A stretch of DNA of 64,000 nt from positions 496,001-560,000 of the forward strand of contig NZ_QWGE01000001.1 of the NCBI RefSeq assembly GCF_003576375.1. The letters are read 5' to 3'. The notes under the pieces are model-generated. The model saw only the letters and a list, made by a program, of their open reading frames with translations, was not told the DNA's origin and did no database searches. The DNA comes from Pontibacter oryzae. Its GTDB lineage: Bacteria > Bacteroidota > Bacteroidia > Cytophagales > Hymenobacteraceae. Below, one piece after another: positions 7,634 to 16,835 of the stretch; the stretch's first letter is position 1; each line of letters starts with the position of its first letter. A program made the position numbers and the translations under genes.

Positions 7634-8257
7634 CTAATACCATCTCCTACCGACATTAAGTCTTTTTTTTAGATCATACTTATCCATTCTATAATATTCT
7701 AGTATATCTATCTCATCCTCCTCTAACGCTTTGTCTTTTCTGTAGTGCCAATAAGAATTAAAATATCCCTCTCTCAAAGAAAATACAACTTCTTGTAAGC
7801 CATCAGTAAATTCATGTTCAACATTTTCTACATAGAATTGAGTTGTCCTCATATATGCAGAAAAGAATGGTAGATTAATATTCTCTCCAACCCTTGGCAT
7901 TACAGGCAATTGATCTACTTCTAAGTAAAGGTATTTGTCTTTAGTCATACCTCTCAGCATGAATGTATAGCGCACTTTAGGAAAAGAAAAAGTTGGCACT
8001 ACCTCATCCCCAAGCCCTAAATCATCATAAACTTCTAAAATTTGCCTCCTCAGCTCTGCATAGTTTAACCCTAGGGCTTTAGCTAATTCTTTGATAGAGG
8101 GTAATGGTACGCTTTTGCTGTAGTAGTCATTGTCTATTAGGATATGTTGAAGCAGCTTTGTGTATGGCTTATCTTGTTTTAACAAAGCCAATCCATTACT
8201 CTTCATTAGGATAATGTTTGAAAGTACATCTTTGGTTGATAGCTTATCTTCTTTCAC
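7634..8257 (-). CDS. Winged-helix protein at the end of the defence operon
   Basis: A 207-aa protein starting at a GTG (8257); an in-frame ATG at 8206 is an alternative start. Residues 45-80 contain a GntR-like winged helix (VPLPSIKELAKALGLNYAEL). The C-terminal half is a beta-rich domain I cannot name (YLYLEVDQLPVMPRVGENI, FSLREGYFNSYWHYRKD). It lies 107 bases after the UvrD-RelE fusion gene on the same strand. It could be the operon's regulator or a small structural component. Operon regulators are often placed at one edge, and the repeats at 31981-32011 would be a natural operator to test. Confidence 0.65.
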   Translation of the reverse strand: MKEDKLSTKDVLSNIILMKSNGLALLKQDKPYTKLLQHILIDNDYYSKSVPLPSIKELAKALGLNYAELRRQILEVYDDLGLGDEVVPTFSFPKVRYTFMLRGMTKDKYLYLEVDQLPVMPRVGENINLPFFSAYMRTTQFYVENVEHEFTDGLQEVVFSLREGYFNSYWHYRKDKALEEDEIDILEYYRMDKYDLKKRLNVGRRWY

Positions 8258-8364
8258 ACTTCGCCAGGTTGATTAGTGACTGATTTGATGATTGGAGCAG
8301 ACATTAAAAAATCACGGTTTTACATCCTTCTAAAACAAAAACCAGAATCACCTTATACATGTTA

Positions 8365-10470
8365 TTACAGCCTTATCACCTCAGAATGCTGGCCAGTACC
8401 AGTAATGATAACCTTCTGAACAGCTCTGGAGATTGCAACATACATAAGAGACTTTTCTGACTGCGTATGTTCTTTCTTTCTGTCTTCATCCCAATTAACA
8501 GAAGCATAAGGAAGAAATGGACAGGTTCTATTATTCACATCTGCCAGGAAAATAACTTTGAACTCAAGTCCTTTCATACTATGGAAAGTAGAAAGCCTTA
8601 CACCTGTCTTATCGCCAGCTTTCTCATTAGACGTGATATCGTACCAAGGTATATTCGCCTTATAAAGTGCGGATTTGAGTCCTCTTATTTCATCTTTCGT
8701 TCTGGCGCAAATGGCAACCTCAGATAGCAGAAAGTCTTTAGACTTTAACTCTGTAATCTTTTCTTTGATATAGCTGATTTCATCGTCCTTGGACTTGAAG
8801 ATTTGGTAAGTAGGTACATCGCCATGAAATAGCGACACATATCCATTCTTAGATTCTTCTTCACCATCAAAGTCACTAAAAGCAATATCCTGAATCACAG
8901 AAAAGGCTAACTTCTTTATCTCCTCAGATGTTCTATAGTTTATACGAAGTCTTTTGCTTCTGTTACCTCTTATATTTATACCTGCTTTTGAGAAGTATAT
9001 CTTTCTGTCGTAAATCTGTTGAAGAGGATCACCAACCAAGAAAAGGTCATTCTTCTTCTCCTCAATTAATGCACGCAAGAACCGCAACTCAACATTAGAA
9101 AAATCTTGTAGCTCATCTGCAACACAGTGAGCAAAAGGCTTGATGGAGTTTTCCGTAAGATAATCTGTTAACCTATTATAGATTTCTTCTTTATCTATAT
9201 ATCCACTTTCTTTTTTATACTTATCATAACTTTCAAATACGCTCCATAAATTTTGCCTTTGCTTCCTTGAGATGGCTTTCCCCCTACCCACTCTTGAGGT
9301 TCTCAGGTATTCCTGAAGTGACTTTACATTATTATGAAGTATAACTTGGTTGTATTCGCTTATAATAAAATCCCTGTCGAACTCAATTAGATTTTTTTCT
9401 AATAACTCGTCCCAAATCTCCTCTGCTGAGCGCACAGATGAAAAGCCTATTACCTTCGTATTATCATCTATTAAGCGGTAACTCTTTGCCAAATCATAAG
9501 ATAAAGCATCTATATTATTGACCACGACTTTATACTGATCCATCCCCAAATCACTAACCAAGTCCTTTAAATTACTTGTAAGTGCTTTAGTATATGTAGT
9601 GAAGAGAACAGGTCTACTATCCTGAGACGCATTAACCAGGTATTTAAGTCTGTGTAAAGCTGCTACTGTTTTGCCTGTACCAGCTCCTCCAGTAACTTTT
9701 ATAGGACCGTTAAAGTCGCTCTCCACAAGCTTTCTTTGAGTTGGATGTAGAAAGAACTTCCATTTATTCAGCTCACCTGCCAATACCTCATTAAATACAG
9801 AGTCATCAGTAAATTCAATAAAACTTCTCTGGTTGTTTACACTCTTAAGCTGATCCTCGAATTGAGTAGAAGCTACTTTGCCTTCTTCAATCTCATAAAT
9901 AAGATTTTCAATATTAGCGCCATCAGCTAAATAGAACAGATTTTCAAAAGCATCAGCTGGAAGGTATTTCTCCAATGCCTCTAGGCCATCCAAATCAACT
10001 ACTTTCCTGACAGAAGGTATTAGCACCTCTGGTAATCCGATTTTCACAAGATCTTTATCCGTATAATCTGTAAAAAGCTCAAATGAAGTTTCATTTTGGG
10101 AGCTACCTTGGCTATCAGTTTCAACTAACTGTTCAACATCTGGCGAAGTGAACAATTGGATGGATTGAGTATTGGTATTCCACTGAAAGATTTTATTGGT
10201 GGCCCAAGCCATAGCCTCGTCATGATTATCTACCCATAAAAGATAATAGGTGTCCCCTGTTTCTGGTGCCCTTAATATTATCCTGTACTTCTGGTCAATC
10301 CTGGCAGTTCTAAGCTGCTTATCTTTAAATGTAGAGATAGGCTCCAGATGTATAGCGGCTGACTTAGAATTCTCCCTGAACTTCCTTTGAAACTCAATCA
10401 CCTTTTGCTGAGTCCCTCTTGGGAGTTTAATCAATGAGTCAAAGAATTTATCGTAGATGAGTAGCTTCAT
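8365..10470 (-). CDS. UvrD-like SF1 helicase with N-terminal RelE-like domain
   Basis: A 701-aa fusion. Residues 1-95 (MKLLIYDKFFDSLIKLPRG, KYRIILRAPETGDTYYLLWV, HDEAMAWAT) have the strand-helix pattern of RelE/ParE-type toxins. After a linker of about 120 residues a UvrD/PcrA-type helicase follows: Walker A VTGGAGTGKTVAAL (about 262), motif II ADELQDFSN, motif III FLVGDPLQQIY, LRINYRTSEEI, motif V FHSMKGLEF and motif VI MYVAISRA. All helicase motifs are intact. Helicases of this build occur in defence islands; the RelE-like part may bind or cut RNA, or only serve as a binding module. Its start overlaps the end of the upstream DEAD/DUF1998 gene by 23 bases, which points to translational coupling. 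Confidence 0.85.
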   Translation of the reverse strand: MKLLIYDKFFDSLIKLPRGTQQKVIEFQRKFRENSKSAAIHLEPISTFKDKQLRTARIDQKYRIILRAPETGDTYYLLWVDNHDEAMAWATNKIFQWNTNTQSIQLFTSPDVEQLVETDSQGSSQNETSFELFTDYTDKDLVKIGLPEVLIPSVRKVVDLDGLEALEKYLPADAFENLFYLADGANIENLIYEIEEGKVASTQFEDQLKSVNNQRSFIEFTDDSVFNEVLAGELNKWKFFLHPTQRKLVESDFNGPIKVTGGAGTGKTVAALHRLKYLVNASQDSRPVLFTTYTKALTSNLKDLVSDLGMDQYKVVVNNIDALSYDLAKSYRLIDDNTKVIGFSSVRSAEEIWDELLEKNLIEFDRDFIISEYNQVILHNNVKSLQEYLRTSRVGRGKAISRKQRQNLWSVFESYDKYKKESGYIDKEEIYNRLTDYLTENSIKPFAHCVADELQDFSNVELRFLRALIEEKKNDLFLVGDPLQQIYDRKIYFSKAGINIRGNRSKRLRINYRTSEEIKKLAFSVIQDIAFSDFDGEEESKNGYVSLFHGDVPTYQIFKSKDDEISYIKEKITELKSKDFLLSEVAICARTKDEIRGLKSALYKANIPWYDITSNEKAGDKTGVRLSTFHSMKGLEFKVIFLADVNNRTCPFLPYASVNWDEDRKKEHTQSEKSLMYVAISRAVQKVIITGTGQHSEVIRL

Positions 10471-13400
10471 TTTCTATAATATCTAAATCAAAATTTTTAA
10501 TATGATAAACCTTAAATCCAGCCTTCTCAAATACCTTTATATCTTCATCGCTAAAAGGATCAAAAACAATTTTCTTGCTTCCAATAACTAACTCTGCCTC
10601 AGCAACTACCTTTCCTTTATCGTTAGTTAAGGAGTTTATCGTCTCTAGATCAAGATTAATAAACTCATCTACACATTGATTAAAGTAGTATCTGATTACA
10701 GCGTAATATTCCTCTCCGAACTGCTCCAGTAAGATTTCTAAAGGATCACCTTCGTCACTTTCATCTATATTAATATGACCCTCGACCAGAACGTCATCAT
10801 TGGTAACCTCTACTATGTCTGCTGAATCAAAATCACCAAACTGCATTAGGTTGAAGTAATGCCAGAACCATTTCCAGTCTTCCTTGTCTATATGTAGTAA
10901 GGGCTGTAGTTTAAACCTGCTTATAACCTCCCCTTTTACAAAGGATACAAAGGTGCGTGACTCAAATAATGGGCTATTTTTAACTCCCTGGAATGTGAGT
11001 AAACCATCCTTTAAAGTTGCTGCATCTTTTATAAATACATTGTTTCCGATGAAAGGCTGAGAGAAGTTTAGAACTTTCTTGAGGTCAGCAAAGTCAAAAG
11101 ATGGCTGATACAGATTCTCATGATAAAAGCTCAGATAAAGAGCCAAAAGCTTTTTGAAAGATGGATTGATAACTGGGTTCTCCAGCACTACCAAAAATCG
11201 TTCTAAGCTGTTCTTTGCACTGATAAAGGGAACAGAGCTCCCCTTAACTATTTTATTCAGATCTTTTCTGGTTTTCGCAAATGGATTAGAGGAAAGAAGT
11301 TCAGCTAAAGAGTCATCCTTATCTTCATCGAACTGCTCAAGATCATACCAAGTGAGTGTCCACGTTTTATACTCTGGATTATCAACAATAGCCTTACGCT
11401 TCTGAACATCAGTACTAAACCTGTTATTTTCTCTGGAAGCATGGTACTGATAACCGTCTAAGTATATAGCGAACTTAGGTATCCCTAATAAATCCTCTCC
11501 CTCTACTGTCTTACCACCTCTTACAAAAGAAGTGCACTGGAATATAAAGTCAGTTCTGGTTAAAAATGCAACTCCATCACTTGGTCCCAAATCTACCTGC
11601 GGCCTGATATGATAAGATACATCCAAACCCTTACTCTTAATGGTGAGAGTATAGTTTATTACACCGTTTTCCTTTATATCCTCAAACTGCCATCCCAGCT
11701 TATCTGCTCTTTTTCTTAAACTGCGAATAAAGCGTTCCTCTAACTCTGATTCTTCAATTTGGCCAGCACTGGTAACACTACCCAAGCCATATTGCATTTT
11801 TTCCCAGCCTTCATTCTGTTCAAGTATCCTTTTGAACCGTTTCTCGGCTCGTGCTCTACTCAGATCATTTCTATAAAATTGGTTTCCGTAGGAGTATATA
11901 CATCTATAACAGCCATCTTTCCCATTATGCTGACAAGCACAATCTTTGATAGCCTCATATGCATTCTTCAGTAGCTTACTAAATTCAGTTCTGTCAAATA
12001 GCTTCTCTAAATAACCTGTTCCTCCAGGTACTGTGTCATAGAGCACCAAGTACCTGTCAAATTTGAGTGTCTTGTTATTATACTCTTTGTATTTGCTAAT
12101 AGAAATGTGCTGAGGGTTTCCCTTGTAATATTTTTTAAGTCCTAGCTCTATACCTGCCATAAACTGTAGAATCTCTTCCTCACTGTCTAGTTCCTGAACA
12201 GGCAATAGTATCTTAAGTGCTTCTGTAGAAATACTTCTGAAGAAGAAAATCTCTTGAAAAACCTCGTCTGGCTTGCCTTCATATTCTTTCTCCTTATGAA
12301 TACAGAATGCATAATGAGCCTTATATTCCGGCTGATTGTAATGTGATGAAGATTTGCCACAGTGGCGACAGGTTATAAAACCATGGGCAGGTACTTCTTT
12401 CTCGTTAACAACTAACTTTCTGGCATTAACAACATCAGTACGACCCAGGTTAGTATTCGTAATGGTAACCTGCTTTACAAACTCTATCCCAAATGGAATG
12501 CGTTTCATTGCCCACGCACCCTGAGAAGAATCTTCTTTAAAATTAAAGTGGGTGCTTAGGTTAAACTGTAGACTGTCTCGCTCATCCTTATTATCTGTCA
12601 GAGTAGCATCAGATTGACTGTTAAATGACTTAACAGTTGTTAGCTTTGCAAACTTATGCACATTGGAGGCAGCCCCCCACGATTCATGACCGCATTTAGG
12701 GCAAGGACCTTTTTGGGCAGTAACGGCATCCTCTAAGTGATCACAGTTGGAACAAAATCTGTTATCATGATACACCGACTGATCAGACCAGTCGAACGTA
12801 TTTACGCCCGTAACCTTAAACTTAAAACCTTGCGAGTAGAAATGATTATCAGGCGCAAACTCTTTCAGAGCAACGCTAGATGACCGTACTATTTCAAAAT
12901 CTTTGTTAATAGGTGGCTTTGTACTGCCAATAGCTTTGTTGCCTAATACTTTGGCGTTTAGCACTACCCCCGTCTCAGGAAATGCATAGTTAGGAAGCGC
13001 TCCTATGTTTGTCAGGTGCTCTAGAACACTACGCTTCTCAAGGCTTTTCAATATCCCCCATAGGTTCTTCTTTTCACGCTCCTGCTCTATTCTATCCGGA
13101 TCCTCCACACCTAGGTTTTGCTTTTTGATGTGTAGATCTATCTCTTTTCTCTTTTTCGCTATAGAAAGATATTCATCCTGTAGTTTTTTGAAAATAGACT
13201 TATAGAACTGATAAAATGCATCTGACTTTAAACTGAGCAGCAGTTCACTGAACACCTCTTCTTCAACCTCATTTTTATACTCTTCTTTGAATCTTTCGAA
13301 CAGCACTTGCTCTTTTGATTTTATAAAGGAGAGTATCCTGTTCATAAAGAATTCTGGAGCATGAAGATCACTCGTACTGATTCTCAGAAACCTTACTTTG

Positions 13401-16400
13401 GATGGTATCTCATTAGCTGTTGGGCTAAAGCTTGTCCAGGTATCTATACAGAATGCGAAGAAATGTCTCTTTAAGATTTCCTTGGCTTCCAGATAGCACC
13501 CTGGCGTGGCAACTTCGCCTTCCATAATATCTTTTGGTTCGGCAAAGTAGTAGAGGTCATGCGCCTTACTTTGGGCAAAGTTTAGAATGAAAGCAGAGCC
13601 GCTTGATCTACCTGCCCGACCTATACGCTGTAGGTAATTTGAAGGAAGAGGAGGCACTGCATTATTGATAGCAGTATTTAGTGTACCGATATCAATACCC
13701 ATCTCCAATGTACTGGTAGCAACCAATGCATTCAGCGAGTTAAACCTAGATCGGTTCTTAAAGTCATTTTCTTTTAATTCTCGCTCTTTGCGCTCTAACA
13801 GACCTGTATGGTCTGCTGCGTAAATCCTAGGTGACCGTGTTCTATTATAAACAAGCTGATAATAGTTAGGCTTTGCAGTACTCTCCGACTGTATATAATG
13901 ACCATTGCATTGGTAGTTTATGCAGCTGGCTCTATCAATAAAGCGTTGATTACCCGAAGTGTATACTTTATGCCCACACCCACTACATTCCAAAGTATAT
14001 GCTTGATTCAGAGCGAATACTTTGTCGGGGTTAATAGCATAGTTGCTTATATTGTTGGCATGAGCCACGTCAAAGATCTCAGCCTCTACAAGCTTTGCTA
14101 ACAGCTCCGCATAAAACTCATTTACAAGATCAGGGGTGTTAGGTGCCATTAGAAAGCACTTTCTGAAGTAAGCATGAAACCAGTTGGTGTTTCGAGTATA
14201 GGTACTATCTAATACGCCCCTGTTGTCTCTTTCTGCTGTTAATATGCGTGGTATCCTTACTCTTGGACCAAACCTATTATTCAGGAAATGGCGTTCATCC
14301 CGCATCCAGTTCAAATCCCACAACCTCAGATCTCCATTTCTAAATTTGGAAAAGTAGGGGTGATTAATTGCCCCTCTGGTTCGAGTTCTATAAAGAAGAA
14401 GTGTAATGAACCTCAAGAACTCATCTCTACTGACCATGCCCAGGTTATTGTGATCCATCCAAGGCTCCATCAATTGCCATAGCTTTTCAAGAGATGGTTC
14501 ATCAAAAGCAACTGCTGAAGAGGTTGTTTTCTCGAGTGTCCTACCTATTAATGCATTGTACCCAAACTCACTGAATATCTGCCATTTCACCCTTTCATCA
14601 AATTCTCTCTGAAAAGCAGTAGAGTAATGGCCCTTCTCATAATAATCTGCTGGAGTGGCTTTACCAATATAATCAGATGGGAAGAAGCGATAATAGAATG
14701 CATCCAGAACAGAATGGCCGGTTTCATCTGCTTTTTCTTTCCAGTAGCTGATGAACTTTTCAGACAGATCCGTTAAGGATATAGGTTTATCCTGTTGGTT
14801 GAGTACTTTCTGTAATGAAGCCCTGAATGTAAAGTTGTAATTCCTTGCTTCAATAAAACCAGCCTGATGGGCCGCATCCTGTACGCTATTTGTAAAAGCC
14901 AGCACCTTTCGCTTTTGCTCAGGCTGAGCATCCAGGTCAGTGGCTAACACCTGCCCTACAGCTATTGAGCTGAGGGTAGCCACCCGCGTACCAATTATAC
15001 TCAGGCTGTTACGGGACGTACATTCTGGACAAACATGATCATTAAATCCTCTATCATTTATTTTCTTTACAGCTACAACCTTAACCCTGTCTTCTGCTTC
15101 ACTATCATAGAACTCAAAGTTAGAGTTGTTGACTTGCTTTCTGAAAATGTCCGTAGGCTCATAACCATCTATGGGTTCATGCTCAGGGGTATTGATTAAG
15201 TAAATGTGCCTGTGGTTTGAGAAGAACTTAGAATATACATCCTGTATATCCTGTTCCAGTCTATTCTTATTATCATGCTTTTCACCTAACCAACCACTTG
15301 CTCCACATTCCCTACAAAACCATGGTGGCAAAGCCTGAATACCGTTTGGCGTTACATCATCCTTCCATGTAAAGACAGGCTCTTTTGTAAAGCTTCTTAA
15401 TACCCCACTCAGCTCTCTGACCCAAAGCTGAGTATTGACAAAAAGAAAAGGAAATTTCTTTTTACTATTGCCACTTTTAGCCTCTGTAATCAGAGCCAGT
15501 AAAGACTGAAGAACTGTTTCCTTTGGATTGAATGCCCCTACTGGATCCAACTGAGGTAAGCCTTTAAAGTCAAGGTTAATATCACTGAGCGCTCTGATAA
15601 TCTCCTCTACTGTTTTAACACCCGATTCACAAACTTTTAGTAGATCGTAGACTATGAGCTTATTCTTCAGATAATCACCCAACTCAAGACTATTGGTCTC
15701 CTCGCTCAGGTTCCATAGCTTAAGTTGTCTCTTTAAATAGTCCTCGTAACTATCATCAACTAAAAGTTGGCTTTTCCTAAGGCTGTTGATACCCGGCCAG
15801 TTATCATCAAGCTCACTCTTGTCCCTGTTGCCATAGAACTCGTCAATAGAGATTCTATTTTCGGTAATAATGGCAGTACTGTTAAATTCCTCTCCAAATA
15901 CTCTCGCTGCGTAATCTGCCAACATTTGGGGTGCTTCCTCTCCAGATCCAATTGTAGCCGAGGTGCCAACAGGGCATATCTGTCCTTTAGGAATATTTAG
16001 TTTCAGCTTTAAGCGACGAATCAGGTTGGCTACGTCTGTACCTTGGGCCCCATCATAAGTATGAAGTTCATCCAATACGAGGAACTTGAGCAGTTCAGTA
16101 TCTTTAAGATTTGCGGACCATAGACTATGGTACTTGCTTTGCATTAAGCCATAGTCCAGCATTTTAAAGTTTGTGAGCAGAATATCCGGAGCAGCGTCTA
16201 CTATCGAATCTCTGTTCTCAATAATATTGTCAGCACCCATTGTTTTAGGGTACTTCTTGGCATCTTTGCCTTCGCCGATGAATAAGCCCGCCGTTATAAC
16301 TCCTCGTAGGCGATCATCCTCATAAATCGCCTCAGCTAAACGTTTAGCCTGGTCGGTGGCTAAAGCGTTCATTGGGTACAGGATAATAACCTTTATACCT

Positions 16401-16783
16401 GTTCTGTGTCGGTTCTGGTAACAGTAGTCCAACAGGGGGTATAGAAACGCCTCTGTTTTACCAGAACCTGTACCTGTCGTGACGATAGCGGGCTCAGGGT
16501 TTTGTCCATTAGCAGTGCTAAGGCGGTGCCAGCTTTTAACCTGATGATCATAGGGAGGCCAGCTTGGTTTGATTTCTAAAGGTATAGTGGCAATGTCTTC
16601 TTCTTTCGCCTTTACAAAAGGAAGCTTGATAGAAACAAAAGGGCCCTTGAAGATACCGTTATTATTGTCTGTTAGGAAGTCGTAGAACGCCTTATGTACC
16701 TTCTTATCCTGAAAGGTAAAAGTGGCATTCAGATAGGCTATAATGGACTCTCTTATTTCGTATGCTTGTTGAAGACTGAGCAT
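10448..16783 (-). CDS. Giant DEAD/DEAH helicase with DUF1998 (DruE/DrmA-MrfA type)
   Basis: A 2111-aa SF2 helicase. Walker A is VTTGTGSGKTEAFL (about 104) and the DEAH box is LDELHTYDGAQGTD (about 238), with VGTSATIGS after it. The C-terminal RecA lobe has TLEMGIDIGTLN (about 1026) and RIGRAGRSSGSA (about 1055). Several zinc-binding pairs follow (CRECG, CPEC, CSGCG, CSNC/CPKC, CRHCG). The DUF1998 signature is GGTGYLEKLF with CACQHNGKDGCYRC (about 1620). Beyond it, at 1680-1790, ELEERF, TDFIFQ and AIYLDGYQYHA resemble a degenerate PD-(D/E)XK/Vsr-like fold. Size and layout match DruE of Druantia; shorter relatives are DrmA/DrmB of DISARM and MrfA. In such systems the protein is thought to travel on phage DNA. 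Neighbours lie 52 bases upstream and overlap 23 bases downstream. Confidence 0.9.
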   Translation of the reverse strand: MLSLQQAYEIRESIIAYLNATFTFQDKKVHKAFYDFLTDNNNGIFKGPFVSIKLPFVKAKEEDIATIPLEIKPSWPPYDHQVKSWHRLSTANGQNPEPAIVTTGTGSGKTEAFLYPLLDYCYQNRHRTGIKVIILYPMNALATDQAKRLAEAIYEDDRLRGVITAGLFIGEGKDAKKYPKTMGADNIIENRDSIVDAAPDILLTNFKMLDYGLMQSKYHSLWSANLKDTELLKFLVLDELHTYDGAQGTDVANLIRRLKLKLNIPKGQICPVGTSATIGSGEEAPQMLADYAARVFGEEFNSTAIITENRISIDEFYGNRDKSELDDNWPGINSLRKSQLLVDDSYEDYLKRQLKLWNLSEETNSLELGDYLKNKLIVYDLLKVCESGVKTVEEIIRALSDINLDFKGLPQLDPVGAFNPKETVLQSLLALITEAKSGNSKKKFPFLFVNTQLWVRELSGVLRSFTKEPVFTWKDDVTPNGIQALPPWFCRECGASGWLGEKHDNKNRLEQDIQDVYSKFFSNHRHIYLINTPEHEPIDGYEPTDIFRKQVNNSNFEFYDSEAEDRVKVVAVKKINDRGFNDHVCPECTSRNSLSIIGTRVATLSSIAVGQVLATDLDAQPEQKRKVLAFTNSVQDAAHQAGFIEARNYNFTFRASLQKVLNQQDKPISLTDLSEKFISYWKEKADETGHSVLDAFYYRFFPSDYIGKATPADYYEKGHYSTAFQREFDERVKWQIFSEFGYNALIGRTLEKTTSSAVAFDEPSLEKLWQLMEPWMDHNNLGMVSRDEFLRFITLLLYRTRTRGAINHPYFSKFRNGDLRLWDLNWMRDERHFLNNRFGPRVRIPRILTAERDNRGVLDSTYTRNTNWFHAYFRKCFLMAPNTPDLVNEFYAELLAKLVEAEIFDVAHANNISNYAINPDKVFALNQAYTLECSGCGHKVYTSGNQRFIDRASCINYQCNGHYIQSESTAKPNYYQLVYNRTRSPRIYAADHTGLLERKERELKENDFKNRSRFNSLNALVATSTLEMGIDIGTLNTAINNAVPPLPSNYLQRIGRAGRSSGSAFILNFAQSKAHDLYYFAEPKDIMEGEVATPGCYLEAKEILKRHFFAFCIDTWTSFSPTANEIPSKVRFLRISTSDLHAPEFFMNRILSFIKSKEQVLFERFKEEYKNEVEEEVFSELLLSLKSDAFYQFYKSIFKKLQDEYLSIAKKRKEIDLHIKKQNLGVEDPDRIEQEREKKNLWGILKSLEKRSVLEHLTNIGALPNYAFPETGVVLNAKVLGNKAIGSTKPPINKDFEIVRSSSVALKEFAPDNHFYSQGFKFKVTGVNTFDWSDQSVYHDNRFCSNCDHLEDAVTAQKGPCPKCGHESWGAASNVHKFAKLTTVKSFNSQSDATLTDNKDERDSLQFNLSTHFNFKEDSSQGAWAMKRIPFGIEFVKQVTITNTNLGRTDVVNARKLVVNEKEVPAHGFITCRHCGKSSSHYNQPEYKAHYAFCIHKEKEYEGKPDEVFQEIFFFRSISTEALKILLPVQELDSEEEILQFMAGIELGLKKYYKGNPQHISISKYKEYNNKTLKFDRYLVLYDTVPGGTGYLEKLFDRTEFSKLLKNAYEAIKDCACQHNGKDGCYRCIYSYGNQFYRNDLSRARAEKRFKRILEQNEGWEKMQYGLGSVTSAGQIEESELEERFIRSLRKRADKLGWQFEDIKENGVINYTLTIKSKGLDVSYHIRPQVDLGPSDGVAFLTRTDFIFQCTSFVRGGKTVEGEDLLGIPKFAIYLDGYQYHASRENNRFSTDVQKRKAIVDNPEYKTWTLTWYDLEQFDEDKDDSLAELLSSNPFAKTRKDLNKIVKGSSVPFISAKNSLERFLVVLENPVINPSFKKLLALYLSFYHENLYQPSFDFADLKKVLNFSQPFIGNNVFIKDAATLKDGLLTFQGVKNSPLFESRTFVSFVKGEVISRFKLQPLLHIDKEDWKWFWHYFNLMQFGDFDSADIVEVTNDDVLVEGHINIDESDEGDPLEILLEQFGEEYYAVIRYYFNQCVDEFINLDLETINSLTNDKGKVVAEAELVIGSKKIVFDPFSDEDIKVFEKAGFKVYHIKNFDLDIIENEATHLR

Positions 16784-16835
16784 TTAGGGATCAGGAATAC
16801 AGTTAGAATGAGCTATTAGTAAGCTTGTTTTAATT

